The translations under genes were made by a program, and so were the position numbers. This document shows positions 1 to 9,112 of a DNA stretch of 64,000 bases, one piece after another. The stretch is from CAWBOY01 sp963790585. GTDB taxonomy: Bacteria > Planctomycetota > Planctomycetia > Gemmatales > Gemmataceae. The notes below the pieces were generated by a model, which was not told the DNA's origin, did no database searches, and saw only the letters and a program-made list of their open reading frames with translations. The stretch covers positions 682,001-746,000 of the forward strand of contig CAWBOY010000002.1 of the NCBI GenBank assembly GCA_963790585.1. Direction: 5' to 3'. Numbering within the stretch: the first letter of the stretch is position 1; each line of letters opens with the position of its first letter.

Positions 1-1045
1 CGAAGGCGGTTTCGTCTTCGCACTTTTCCAAGGAGATGACTTTTAGGAAGACGAACCCATTGCCACCCGCCTTGGCGGCGTGGATCGTACCAATGGTCTG
101 CGCCCCGTTGACGATGGAGAAGCTTCTCGCAGTGATCTTCTTTTTCTCGGCGTTGGCACGGTCGGTCGGCGCAACGTCCAGTTTCAGACAATACGCCGTC
201 AACCCGTTGTTGAGGTAAAAAAAGTATTTCTCCTCTCCTTGCAAGGTTTCCTTGATGCGCTTGTTGACTTCCGTCAGCCCGTTATAGCGCCGAAGGTTAG
301 CTTCAACGAGAGCGGTCCCGTGAGCCTCATAGAGGGCGACTACGTCGGCAACCCGAACTTGGCCGTAGATCGTTTGGTACGGTTCCGTTACCCAACCGGG
401 CTTGAGTATTTCGAGTTCGACCTTATCTACCCCAGCTGCGGCGTCGGCCCCGGTGATCCAATCATGAATGCTGACGAGGCTGTATGTCCCAAAGTGAAGG
501 AATTCGTCGCCGTGGTTGTAGCGAGACTCCAGCGTCTTGAAGAAACGAAGGCGGTCTTCTGAGACGGCGTTAATCCCGGAATAGACGAGCACAGCTTCAA
601 CATGGAGGACGCTGTGGTCTTCAAAGAGTTTCTTGATGCGCGGTAGGCGCTTCACCCACGCCTCGTTCTTCAAGAACGCCTCCCATTTGCCGGACAGGAG
701 GTTGTCGATGCCGTCTTTGAATTTGCTTGCCTCACCGAGTTCCGGCTCGCCCCGTCCGTTTTCGATGAACTTCGACTGGACAAGCCAAAGCGTGTTCGAG
801 GTGGGTGAAAAATGCACGGCATCTATGCCGCCATCCCCACCGCCGTCAACGAGGGAGGCCGCAGCTTCGTCCGGCGTGGCACCGGTGAGCTTGTGCATTG
901 CAAATGCCGCGAGCGCGCGGGAAAGGAAGTTGTTCTCCTTTTCCTGCGCCGTCTTGCCGCTGACCGCTGGCGGTACTTTGCCATCGAATACGGCGTGCAG
1001 GTGCTTCGGGATGTGGTCGATCTCGTACGGCTTTTCGACGATCAC
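1..1045 (-). CDS. AIPR-family abortive infection protein, partial (3' end off window)
   Basis: The frame starts at a GTG that overlaps the helicase stop codon by four bases (GTGA) and stays open to the left edge, giving about 348 residues with no stop. Around residue 310 it carries IVNGAQTI, which matches the signature block of AIPR (abortive infection phage resistance) proteins. Near residues 70-90 it has DGGIDAVHF followed by LWLVQSKF, a spacing that suggests a PD-(D/E)xK-type nuclease core. AIPR proteins are known from phage-resistance loci and usually sit with restriction-modification genes, as here. The four-base overlap implies translational coupling to the helicase. The role in defence is inferred from family and neighbours; cleavage activity is a guess from the motif. 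The C-terminus is missing. Confidence 0.8.
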   Translation of the reverse strand, partial: MIVEKPYEIDHIPKHLHAVFDGKVPPAVSGKTAQEKENNFLSRALAAFAMHKLTGATPDEAAASLVDGGGDGGIDAVHFSPTSNTLWLVQSKFIENGRGEPELGEASKFKDGIDNLLSGKWEAFLKNEAWVKRLPRIKKLFEDHSVLHVEAVLVYSGINAVSEDRLRFFKTLESRYNHGDEFLHFGTYSLVSIHDWITGADAAAGVDKVELEILKPGWVTEPYQTIYGQVRVADVVALYEAHGTALVEANLRRYNGLTEVNKRIKETLQGEEKYFFYLNNGLTAYCLKLDVAPTDRANAEKKKITARSFSIVNGAQTIGTIHAAKAGGNGFVFLKVISLEKCEDETAF

Positions 1046-3903
1046 GTTACCCTCCAACGGATCGAGAGAAGCCGTTCGAGGCTGACTCGCTGTTCGAGCT
1101 TGGCCTCCACGGACGCGATGAGCTTATCTCGCCGCTGTTCAATCTCGTCCTGGGCGGCGAACAGTTTTCTGCGTTTGTCATTCCGCTCTGATTCCAGTTT
1201 CTTAACCTGCCTTTGACCGGCGATTTTGTCTTCGAGGGTCAGTCCCGCCGACGCGGCACGGCGTACCTCCTTCAGTTGACGGTCGAGGTCTTTGATTTCG
1301 CGTTCAAGCCCCACCTTCAGGTCGTCGGCCCAGCTATCGAGCTTACTCGCTTCCTCTTCAAAGAGGCGGCCGTTCCGCTCGGAAATCTTCCGCCGCTCGT
1401 GCGTCTGTTGGCGATCGATCTCAGCCTCAAGCCGCGCATCCGGCGGAAAAGCCACCACGGGGCGAACTTCCAGGGCACTCAGAGAAAAGAACTTTCCCGC
1501 GACTTCGGCGGGGAGCATCCGCCCATCACTGGTGACTGCGGCGGCCAGCAGGATGTCCTCAGCTTGATCCATCGATTCAACGCTCAGCTTACTGACGAGC
1601 AATTCGCCGGTGGAGCCGCGGTACAGGTCCATCGCGCCGACCCGTGGACGCGTGCCATCCCGGTCGAACTCGACCTCGGCAGGGCCAGGCAGTCGCGCGA
1701 TTGCCTGCTGCACAAGACGCATGGCGAGCGGGTGGCCTAGGCGATACAGGTGAGCGTCGCCGGAGCGACGCGGCAGTTCGTATCGCCCGGTCGGTATGGC
1801 CAGTTCTGGGAACGGGTTGGCCGTCAGGTCGAACGACTCCTCCGATTCAGCGAAAACAGCATGGCCATTGAGTTCGTGGCGAGACAGCCGCATTAGCATC
1901 CGCTCGTACCGGGTCTGGAATCCTTCACTCGCGGATTTGGAAAACTTCAGCTTCTCGTGGACCTCCTCGTCGAAGTTTTCCAGCAGTTGCCTGCGAGTAT
2001 TCGTAATCGCCTCGTTGATCTGCGCAGTGAGTTCTTCCTGAAGACGAGCAAACGAGACACGGATTTCGTCGGGCGTCCGGCAATCCTGGTAGATTCGGGC
2101 GATGCGCTTCTCAAAATCAACACCCGATTCGATAGCCCCAAGTACCTCGTCGGATGCGCCGAAAACGCCCTCGAATAGCTTGAACTTCTGGTCAAGCAGT
2201 TCGAAGACTCGTTGGTCGGCTTCGTTATTCCGGTTCAGGAAGTTGACAACCACCACGTCGTGCCTCTGCCCGTAGCGATGGCAGCGACCAATTCGTTGCT
2301 CAATCCTTTGTGGGTTCCAGGGCAAGTCGTAGTTGACCACAAGGGAACAAAACTGGAGGTTGATACCTTCCGCTGCGGCTTCGGTGGCAATCATGATGGT
2401 GCCGGAATCGCGGAAGTAATCGACTAAAGCCGACCGCATGTCGGCTGTACGGGAGCCTGTGATCTTGTCCGTACCAGCACTCCGCTTGATCCAATCGGTG
2501 TAGATCGTCTTCGATCGATCATCCGAGTTCGATCCGTTGAACAGAACGATCCCCTCTCCATAGGGGCTGTCCTGAAGCATCCGGAGAAGATAGTCCTGGG
2601 TCTTCCGCGATTCGGTAAAGATAATCGCTTTCTTGGCCGCACCAAGGCGGGCAGCATCGGAGAATGCCCTCTCCAATCCCTTCAGCAGGGCCTTACCTTT
2701 AGCGTTCTGGGTGATCGTAAGCGCTAGGTCGCGAAATTTCTCCAGGTCGCGGATTTCTTGTGCCAGCGCCGTGCGGTCCTTTTCCGACAGTGGCTCGGCT
2801 TCAACGGAGTGATCGTCCCATTCCTCAGCCGTCTCGTCAAGTGCCTCGTAATCTACGTCGAATTCGTCTTCGATGGGCTTTTCCTTTGGCCTTCGGCCTA
2901 ATTTGGCTTTGAGGCGGGCAATAAGCGTGTCGAGCGCCCCAGCGATGGCGAAGGTGCTTGATGCGAGAAGTTTCCGCAGGACCAGCGTCATCAGGCATCT
3001 CTGGCTGGCTGGGAGCGCTAGGAGATTGTCTCGCTGGAGGTAGGCAGACACCTCGTTGTAGAGGCGGTCTTCGCTTTCGGCAGGGGTGAACTCCTCAACC
3101 AAGGCGTGCCTCTTGGTGAAGGAGACATACTGTAGCACCTGACGGCGAAGGGTTCTGTGACAAATTGGGGCAAGCCGAGCCTTGAGAGTTCGGAAGACCT
3201 CGTCCTCACTCAGGTTGGCGAATTGCTCCCGAAAACTCTTCAGGTCGCCAAAGGCATGTTCATCGATGAAGCTAACCAGTCCGAAGAGTTCGAGCAGTGA
3301 ATTCTGGAGCGGAGTCGCAGTCAGCAAGAGCTTCGGCGACGATGCCAGTGCAGTCTTGAGGATATTGGCGATAACGTTTGATGGTTTGTAAACGTTGCGG
3401 AGCCGATGCGCCTCATCAATGACGACCAAATCCCAGACCGTGTTAGCTATGTCGGACGCTTTCGACTTAGCAAACTGGTAAGAACAGATAACGACCGCAT
3501 CTGGGTGGGGCAGGAACGGTTGGAATGAGCCATCTCGGATTGCGGCGTTGTATGATTTCGCTTCCAAGATGCGGCAAGGTAGGAAGAACTTCTCCGAGAG
3601 TTCCTGATGCCACTGTTTGCGAAGGCTTGCGGGTGTGATGACGAGCAGCTTGCGTTTGTGTTCGGCCCACTTTTGGGAAAGGACAAGGCCAGCTTCAATC
3701 GTTTTCCCAAGCCCCACTTCGTCTGCGAGCAAGGCCCCGCGCGACAGCGGTGAGCGGAACGCGAACAGCGCCGCCTCCACCTGGTGGGGGTTCAGATCGA
3801 CTTGGGCGTCCACCAGCGCCCCCGCGAGCTTCTCGATGTTGTCGGAGGCGCATCGCTTGGTCAGATCGTGTGCGAAGTATTTGGTATGGTAATCAGTCAG
3901 CAT
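1042..3903 (-). CDS. SNF2/SWI2-type DEAD/DEAH helicase of a defence operon
   Basis: A protein of about 953 residues with a complete superfamily 2 helicase core. Walker A is DEVGLGKT (about residues 61-68), the DEAH box follows near 163-166, the C-terminal helicase lobe includes EGINLQFCS and a QRIGRCHRYGQ motif VI, and a long charged coiled-coil-rich tail follows. It ends in IRWRVT, which I take as the natural end. I chose the ATG at 3903 because MLTDYHTKYFAHDL looks like the conserved start; an in-frame ATG at 3921 is also possible. SNF2 helicases of this kind act as DNA translocases in R-M-like and DISARM-like systems. It lies between a nuclease-like gene and the AIPR gene, so it probably powers DNA translocation in the same system. 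Confidence 0.88.
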   Translation of the reverse strand: MLTDYHTKYFAHDLTKRCASDNIEKLAGALVDAQVDLNPHQVEAALFAFRSPLSRGALLADEVGLGKTIEAGLVLSQKWAEHKRKLLVITPASLRKQWHQELSEKFFLPCRILEAKSYNAAIRDGSFQPFLPHPDAVVICSYQFAKSKASDIANTVWDLVVIDEAHRLRNVYKPSNVIANILKTALASSPKLLLTATPLQNSLLELFGLVSFIDEHAFGDLKSFREQFANLSEDEVFRTLKARLAPICHRTLRRQVLQYVSFTKRHALVEEFTPAESEDRLYNEVSAYLQRDNLLALPASQRCLMTLVLRKLLASSTFAIAGALDTLIARLKAKLGRRPKEKPIEDEFDVDYEALDETAEEWDDHSVEAEPLSEKDRTALAQEIRDLEKFRDLALTITQNAKGKALLKGLERAFSDAARLGAAKKAIIFTESRKTQDYLLRMLQDSPYGEGIVLFNGSNSDDRSKTIYTDWIKRSAGTDKITGSRTADMRSALVDYFRDSGTIMIATEAAAEGINLQFCSLVVNYDLPWNPQRIEQRIGRCHRYGQRHDVVVVNFLNRNNEADQRVFELLDQKFKLFEGVFGASDEVLGAIESGVDFEKRIARIYQDCRTPDEIRVSFARLQEELTAQINEAITNTRRQLLENFDEEVHEKLKFSKSASEGFQTRYERMLMRLSRHELNGHAVFAESEESFDLTANPFPELAIPTGRYELPRRSGDAHLYRLGHPLAMRLVQQAIARLPGPAEVEFDRDGTRPRVGAMDLYRGSTGELLVSKLSVESMDQAEDILLAAAVTSDGRMLPAEVAGKFFSLSALEVRPVVAFPPDARLEAEIDRQQTHERRKISERNGRLFEEEASKLDSWADDLKVGLEREIKDLDRQLKEVRRAASAGLTLEDKIAGQRQVKKLESERNDKRRKLFAAQDEIEQRRDKLIASVEAKLEQRVSLERLLSIRWRVT

Positions 3904-4020
3904 AGTGGGCCTGCTCGTCATGTAGTGCCCGTTTCATAGTTGGTTTTGGGGCAGCAATAACATGCCACCAACCCGTCATTGTGCTTTTCTGTCTTTATTT
4001 CGTATCTCAACATCATCTCA

Positions 4021-4755
4021 TTATTGTTTCTTTCGGGGCTGGCGCTTGCTCGTTTTTCTCTTCACGCCTTCCCGTTTGCTAGGAGGTGCAGCCGGCCGCA
4101 GCGATGCACTCGGATCGCCAGCCATGAACAGGTGATGGATCATGAAAGGATGAACGGTAGAGCGAGTATGAATAGTTTCTCTAACCCTTAAATCTGTCGG
4201 CCTCACACTTGATGTTCGGAACCCCCCTGGGGCATTCATGGCAAGTTCGGAGTGCATTCGCCTGATATTGCCTTCAACGCCTGATATTGCCGCCAGTACG
4301 TCGCCGTTCAGCACAAACGCGAGCATTCCGCCGAATCGCACAGAGTTGGCGTACTGACCACGAACAAACCTAAACATTCCGAACTGCACGTACTCGACGA
4401 AGTACGGGCGAGGCGGCCCGCCAAAATGGTCGCGAACATTCAGACGTTTGCATTCGAGACAAAAGTAAATGTCCTCTCTTGGCACAGGTGGAGAGAAGAC
4501 GATGTCCATTCGCCCCTGATCCTGACCAGCTGCCGGGTCCAGCTCGACCAACTGGGTATCGATGCGAAATGGGAGGTCGCATCGGTTACGTGATTGACGT
4601 AACGCACGACAAAGGGATTCCGAAACGGTGTCTTCGAGTTCGTTCCCCGCAGGCGCTGGCATTGACTCCCACGTCCCGACGACGAGTTCAAGTATCTCAG
4701 GCATCTGGGATTCGATGAAATCGACCCAGTTATCCGGCGATCCGAAATGCATCAT
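4021..4755 (-). CDS. Putative PD-(D/E)xK nuclease-like protein in defence operon
   Basis: A 244-residue protein with no family I can name. It shows the layout of a PD-(D/E)xK nuclease: an acidic helix (ELEDTVSESL, residues 40-49), then GRMDIVF with D84, then FCLECKRL with E101 and K103. That is the D...ExK catalytic pattern. The C-terminal 35 residues are a basic tail (KRKTSKRQPRKK) likely to bind nucleic acid. The start overlaps the preceding stop by ATGA, so it is translated with the methyltransferase frame. About 100 bases separate it from the helicase. It could be the effector nuclease of the operon. The motif is visible; activity is inferred. Confidence 0.7.
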   Translation of the reverse strand: MMHFGSPDNWVDFIESQMPEILELVVGTWESMPAPAGNELEDTVSESLCRALRQSRNRCDLPFRIDTQLVELDPAAGQDQGRMDIVFSPPVPREDIYFCLECKRLNVRDHFGGPPRPYFVEYVQFGMFRFVRGQYANSVRFGGMLAFVLNGDVLAAISGVEGNIRRMHSELAMNAPGGFRTSSVRPTDLRVRETIHTRSTVHPFMIHHLFMAGDPSASLRPAAPPSKREGVKRKTSKRQPRKKQ

Positions 4756-5357
4756 GCGTCTCCCTTCGGAGAACGCATTAGAATGGTGCCAGCAATCTCG
4801 TCGGCATCATTCATCGCGGCGGTTTGTGTCCAGAACCGCTGTCCGATTGGTTTGACCACGTACAACCGATTGTCGTCGAACAGCATGACTCCGCGTACCA
4901 CGTCGAGAGTCGCGTGTTTGCGTGGAATCGCCTTCCGAACGACATCAAGGAGTCGGATGAGATTGGTATCTGTATCGGGCATAGCCTTGTTTACGTCAGC
5001 GCGTTGAACCTTCTCCAGAACTGCAATCCCCACTCCGAGCAACCCGGAGCCTTGAACGTAGCCACGCACCGCGAATGGGCCTGACTTAGCCCAACCGTTC
5101 AGCATTTCGCATACGCGGTCACGGTATGCTTCCTGCTGGGCTCGGGTGGCTGGAATCAGCGTCGGCACCAGCGGTCTGGCTCGGGTCGGCCGAGTGCTTT
5201 CGATGGTGACACGAATCGTATCTTCGATCAGTGCCCTTTCAGCGGGGAGTACGTCGAAATACTCATCGACGAGAGGTTTCGATCTTGGCACTGGCGGCCC
5301 GCACGATCCCGACGCGATCCACCATGTCGCCCTCTGCACGTTTGGCCACATCTTCAA
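4752..5357 (-). CDS. C-terminal part of the adenine methyltransferase, out of frame
   Basis: The open frame starts inside the end of the methyltransferase gene. Its recognisable part begins at PLVDEYFDVLPAERALIEDT, which resembles the conserved C-terminal segment that follows '...IE' in large N6-adenine methyltransferases (PLVYEYF-like). The upstream frame ends AKIETSRR; dropping one A of the AAA near 5277 joins it to AKIEPLVDEYF without loss. I therefore read this as the last ~180 residues of one methyltransferase of about 1,050 residues, split by a +1 shift. A separate start at 5357 has no clear ribosome binding site. If independent, it would be a hypothetical protein of up to 201 residues. 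Confidence 0.6.
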   Translation of the reverse strand: MKMWPNVQRATWWIASGSCGPPVPRSKPLVDEYFDVLPAERALIEDTIRVTIESTRPTRARPLVPTLIPATRAQQEAYRDRVCEMLNGWAKSGPFAVRGYVQGSGLLGVGIAVLEKVQRADVNKAMPDTDTNLIRLLDVVRKAIPRKHATLDVVRGVMLFDDNRLYVVKPIGQRFWTQTAAMNDADEIAGTILMRSPKGDA

Positions 5358-7866
5358 CGAGTTTTGCGACTTCTCGAATGATGTGCCGACTTCGTTTAGG
5401 ATCGGGCAACTGTTCCGGAGGCGGAAATGGCAATCGAAGTATCTCTTCTACATGAACTTCTTGCCGACTAATTCCCCAGTTTGATGATGTGTGAAACAGA
5501 AAGTAGTGCGCCAGCGATGTTCTAAGGAATGCGGCCAGGAAAGCTAACTTCTCATTGTCCTCCTCTGGGCCGTGTATACCTCGAACCGCTTCGAGAAACG
5601 AGACGTCGCAACTCGCAAATGCCGCTTGGCTAAATCCCTTCGTAAAGAGAACATGAGGCGCGAGGAAAACCTCTGGAGCCTGATGATTCCGGCGCACCTC
5701 GATTGTTCGGGACGCGAGTTTCTCGCACTCTGACTCGATCAAAACGAGATCAATTGAGGGAGACGATGTTGAGATAAAATTGCGTGTCGGCAACTGATAA
5801 AAGGTCTTCGTATTCTCAGGGTCGTTCTCTCCGAAAAGTCGCAGCCCAGTTGCGATACACCACGGCTTATCCGAAGATTCTGTAGTTTGTCGAACTAAAT
5901 CTCTTAGTCGAGGGTACAAGGATAATCTATCAAGGAGACGCACATCTCGCGCTGTGGCCCAAAATCGCTGCTTCCACACTTGTGGAGCATCTGGACCATC
6001 AAGGTCTTTTAGCACTTCTCCGACGGTGAGCGTTGATCGATCCTGCGGTGCGATGGTGATGACTTCGGCCTTCGTCACAGTCCAGTCGGCCTTCGGCCCC
6101 CAGTATTCGATACGATGGGCGGTATTGGCGGGTGGGAGTTTGCGATAGCTTACGACCAGTGCCGGATGGCCCGCCTTCTCGAAAAGGAACCGTTGGAAGT
6201 CGGCGAGATTCAGAACTCGGTCGATTGCGTGGGTTCTAATCCATGCTTTCTGGAATGGTATGGCCGTCGTGCTGTGGTTGAACAGAACGCCATGTGGCAA
6301 CACAAAGCAAATGCGTCCGCATTCGGCAACATGTTCAGTTGCCTTCCAAATGAACGCTGCAGCGATCTGCTTGTCTGGCAAAGGCCGTGAGTGTGATGCA
6401 CACCAACGCCCTGCCGGAGTGTCATCTTTGGCGATGCTTCCCCAAGGCGGGTTTCCAATTACGAGTGAAACGTCTTTGGGAAACCACTCGTCGGAGTAGA
6501 AGAAGTCAGCTTGACGGATGTTGCCCACTTCCGGTTTAGCCGATTGGTCTTCATCCTTTACAACTACTAGCCGTGGCAGTGCCCGGCCTTTCGCCTGGAG
6601 CGCCTGGATGTCGGGCGGTGAAAGTTGGTCGAGATAAGCAAGGTACAAGCTGAACGCGGTAATCCGGCACGCAGTGAGGCTGATGTCAACTCCGAACAGG
6701 CTTTCCCGCAATATCTGCATCAGTTCCTTAGACTTGCGGTCATTGCGGGCAGTTGGATTTACTTGCTTCCACTCTTCTGCGATTCGGTTGAATAGCCCAA
6801 CGAGAAAAATTCCCGAGCCGCACGCCGGATCGAAGAACCGTTTTCCAATCAACGGATGAGTGCCATCAAGCGCAGTGTCTAGTACGACTTCCGCAAGGAA
6901 TCGCGGTGTATAGAACGCGCCGTTCTGCTCGTCTGACGACTTCAGGAACCTTTCATATATGGCACTGATGGTTTCGATAGGGATGAACTCGAAATTGTAC
7001 GGCCAGAATGCCCGTTGCCCTGTGTTGACATTGGTGCCCTGAAAGAAGTCGTTGAGCGTTGAAATGTGCTTGTCCTGGATCAACTCCTTCTCGGCCGCGA
7101 GATCGTTGCTAAACAGGTCGCCGTTGAAATCTTCCTTGAGCTTCTCGAACAAGAGATACAGCGCATCCTTGGCCTTGGCCGCTGTGGCATTGCCGAGCAA
7201 GTCCCGCAAATGTGATGCTTCCTTGATGCCAAGTTGTTTGAGGTATCCTTCGCCGATCACGTCTCGATCAAACAAGTAACAAGTGAATACGAGTCGGCAA
7301 AGTATTGCGTCAAGGATATGGGCCGGGATTCGCTTGCGTGTTGCTGAATCAAGTTTCTCGCGAGTATTGCGAAGGTTGTCGAGCAAATCCCGGTCAACGC
7401 GGTGGGCGGGATTGAATGACCGATGGTACGTGTGGAAGAATTCGCCGGATTCTATCGCGACGATGAATTCTTTAAGGCCGTCAGCAACCCGCTGGAGGCT
7501 CACAACCAGGCTGGATGGGTCGGCTGCTGTGCCGGACTCCGGCTCAGGTCTGGTCATTCCCGAATAGACATGAACGCTATCATCCGTCACCAAAACCAGA
7601 AGCGAAGCGCCGCTGTGATTCCAGAACTGCTTATGCAGTTCAAAAACGATCTCCGGCGTTATACGCTTAAGAAATTTGAAATAGGCCAGCGGAGAGTGGT
7701 CAACACAGAGTATTCCATCAACCTTCAATACATCGAACGCCCGGCGCAGAAGGTGAGCCTGCGGGGTTGAAGAGTCGATCTGACTCTTGCTGGTAAAAAG
7801 GTTCGGCGGCTGACGCGCGTCAAGTCCGAATTCTCGCGTCCAGTCTTTGGGGGTGGCTGCGGTCAT
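5263..7866 (-). CDS. N6-adenine DNA methyltransferase of defence operon (type IIG/BREX-like)
   Basis: An 867-residue frame. SAM-binding motif I is FFDPACGSGIFLV (residues about 344-356) and catalytic motif IV is NPPWG (about 472-476), which marks an N6-adenine methyltransferase. The N-terminal 330 residues are a large helical/lobe region as in Eco57I or PglX-type enzymes, and the part after motif IV should contain target recognition. The chosen ATG at 7866 overlaps the regulator's stop as ATGA; an in-frame ATG at 7929 lies inside the regulator gene and is less likely. The frame ends early at 5263 and continues in another frame (see the entry at 4752). It likely protects self DNA in the helicase/nuclease/AIPR system. 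Confidence 0.85.
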   Translation of the reverse strand: MTAATPKDWTREFGLDARQPPNLFTSKSQIDSSTPQAHLLRRAFDVLKVDGILCVDHSPLAYFKFLKRITPEIVFELHKQFWNHSGASLLVLVTDDSVHVYSGMTRPEPESGTAADPSSLVVSLQRVADGLKEFIVAIESGEFFHTYHRSFNPAHRVDRDLLDNLRNTREKLDSATRKRIPAHILDAILCRLVFTCYLFDRDVIGEGYLKQLGIKEASHLRDLLGNATAAKAKDALYLLFEKLKEDFNGDLFSNDLAAEKELIQDKHISTLNDFFQGTNVNTGQRAFWPYNFEFIPIETISAIYERFLKSSDEQNGAFYTPRFLAEVVLDTALDGTHPLIGKRFFDPACGSGIFLVGLFNRIAEEWKQVNPTARNDRKSKELMQILRESLFGVDISLTACRITAFSLYLAYLDQLSPPDIQALQAKGRALPRLVVVKDEDQSAKPEVGNIRQADFFYSDEWFPKDVSLVIGNPPWGSIAKDDTPAGRWCASHSRPLPDKQIAAAFIWKATEHVAECGRICFVLPHGVLFNHSTTAIPFQKAWIRTHAIDRVLNLADFQRFLFEKAGHPALVVSYRKLPPANTAHRIEYWGPKADWTVTKAEVITIAPQDRSTLTVGEVLKDLDGPDAPQVWKQRFWATARDVRLLDRLSLYPRLRDLVRQTTESSDKPWCIATGLRLFGENDPENTKTFYQLPTRNFISTSSPSIDLVLIESECEKLASRTIEVRRNHQAPEVFLAPHVLFTKGFSQAAFASCDVSFLEAVRGIHGPEEDNEKLAFLAAFLRTSLAHYFLFHTSSNWGISRQEVHVEEILRLPFPPPEQLPDPKRSRHIIREVAKLVEDVAKRAEGDMVDRVGIVRAASAKIETSRR

Positions 7867-8117
7867 TGGCTCGAAGCTCCATTCCCGCTTGAAGCCTTCG
7901 ATGGTTCCGCAAGAAGGTGGTACGCCCAACCGTCGGCGTGCTTCTGAGACCGGATCGAGTAGCCGTTCTTTTTCAGATGGTCAATGTCACGGTAGATCGT
8001 TTGTTCGGAGACACACAGTTTTTCGGCAAGTGTGGGCGTGGAGTATTCGCCAGTGCGGATCAGGTCGATCAGCCTTTCGTGACGTTCCGATATTGCCAGG
8101 GCACGTTCGTAGCGCAT
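7863..8117 (-). CDS. DeoR/HTH_11-type helix-turn-helix regulator
   Basis: A short protein of 84 residues. Residues about 12-55 form a winged helix-turn-helix (LIRTGEYSTPTLAEKLCVSEQTIYRDIDHLKK), typical of DeoR or HTH_11 domains, without a sensor domain. I start at the ATG at 8117, which is preceded by a good site (GGAGAGGAAG); an in-frame upstream start at 8168 lacks one. It is the first gene of the defence operon and is coupled to the methyltransferase by ATGA. It probably autoregulates the operon, delaying or limiting nuclease expression. The promoter should lie in 8118-8300, but I see no clear -35/-10 pair. Confidence 0.8.
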   Translation of the reverse strand: MRYERALAISERHERLIDLIRTGEYSTPTLAEKLCVSEQTIYRDIDHLKKNGYSIRSQKHADGWAYHLLAEPSKASSGNGASSQ

Positions 8118-8316
8118 GGTCTTCCTCTCCGAAGCGTTATGCCTAACGCGCCGTGATAGACTTGTCAAGGTCCGTAGTTCTTACGACGAAGGGTTTTACG
8201 GCGATTCGATTTGCGGTGATTTGTGATTTCTTCAAGTCTGAGTACAGACTGACAGGCGGCAAAGCCCCAAGCTCTCCTGCCGAAGCTTCCGGGCCGCAGC
8301 CACGGCGATCGCCGTA

Positions 8317-8442
8317 TCACCCGCCTCGGCGGTAGTACGCGGTCATTTCGGCCGGCGCAAGTTCGGTGACGCCAGGAATCTCCTCGACCCGCTGATCGCA
8401 CAACGGTCCATGATGGCGTTTTATCCACGGGATTTCATGCAT
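8317..8442 (-). CDS. Possible 41-residue small protein
   Basis: The minus strand has an ATG at 8442 with GGGGGTAG just upstream and runs 41 codons to a TGA at 8317. The product has a natural-looking composition, with VEEIPGVTELAPAEMTAYYRRGG at its C-terminal end. I do not recognise it. It may be the tail of a lost gene next to the defence operon. Support is coding appearance only. Confidence 0.3.
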   Translation of the reverse strand: MHEIPWIKRHHGPLCDQRVEEIPGVTELAPAEMTAYYRRGG

Positions 8443-9112
8443 GTTCTACCCCCAGATTGGCAGATCACCCGGCGAGGCCGAGCATACATTACCGGCAATC
8501 CTCGAATTGGATCCGATCCATCCCCGGGCGCGTAACGACCTGGCGGTGCTACGAAGGCGAAGAGGAAGAGGAAGCAGCAAGGACGGTTTTGATTCGCGGG
8601 ATTGAAAGGGCCTTATCTCGAAACGCTTCAATAAATGCCCGTACAGCAGCGAAATTGTATCTAGGCTAGGTAGGTAGCGGCTAGCCACATTCTTCTCGCT
8701 GTAGGCATGTTTCTGGCCGAATAAACGGCTTTCTGACTTGTCGTGTCACGAAATCGATCCACGCATTGTCATCTGGTACCCAGTGGATCCCAGACTCGAT
8801 CTCTCGATAACACCCTGAACCTTTCCTGGATGCAAGCCTTTCTTAGTTCCTCGATGACCGAGGGCTAAAACTCGTATACGGAGAATTCAGGTGCCACGGG
8901 ATTGAGCGACCAAGTGACCGTGGCACTTTCTTTCATTCTCAACTGGTTAATCGTCCTGGGCAACCAATTCCTAATGAATGGCCCCCTCCCCTTCTGGTAC
9001 CTAAAAGTTATGCACAGGCCCTGGGCGTTAAGCAAGTTAAATATCTTATATTTGAAGTTAAACAGTTAGCACCTGGCTATACCATTGACTTCGCGAATAT
9101 TTTGCCTCCTTG
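8443..9112. other. Intergenic region between defence operon and replicon, no gene seen
   Basis: About 670 bases with no convincing coding frame on either strand. It contains one inverted repeat (8891-8926) and ends in an AT-rich stretch (about 9030-9110, rich in TTAAAT/TTATAT) that directly abuts the iteron array. That stretch is a plausible DNA unwinding element of the replication origin. Confidence 0.5.
8891..8926. repeat. Inverted repeat GTGCCACGG / CCGTGGCAC
   Basis: Two perfect 9-base arms (8891-8899 and 8918-8926) with an 18-base loop. The run TTTC follows on the plus strand, so it could act as a weak terminator. It resembles, but does not equal, the GTGGCACGG palindromes at 58,885-59,002. 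Confidence 0.6.

Noticed and set aside
5270..5285. Programmed +1 frameshift in the methylase
   Set aside because: No slippery or pausing context is evident and similar one-base breaks occur all over the window, so error is more likely.
8446..8688. 80-residue minus-strand frame between the defence operon and replicon
   Set aside because: Composition is biased to R/S/L, there is no ribosome site and no recognisable domain.
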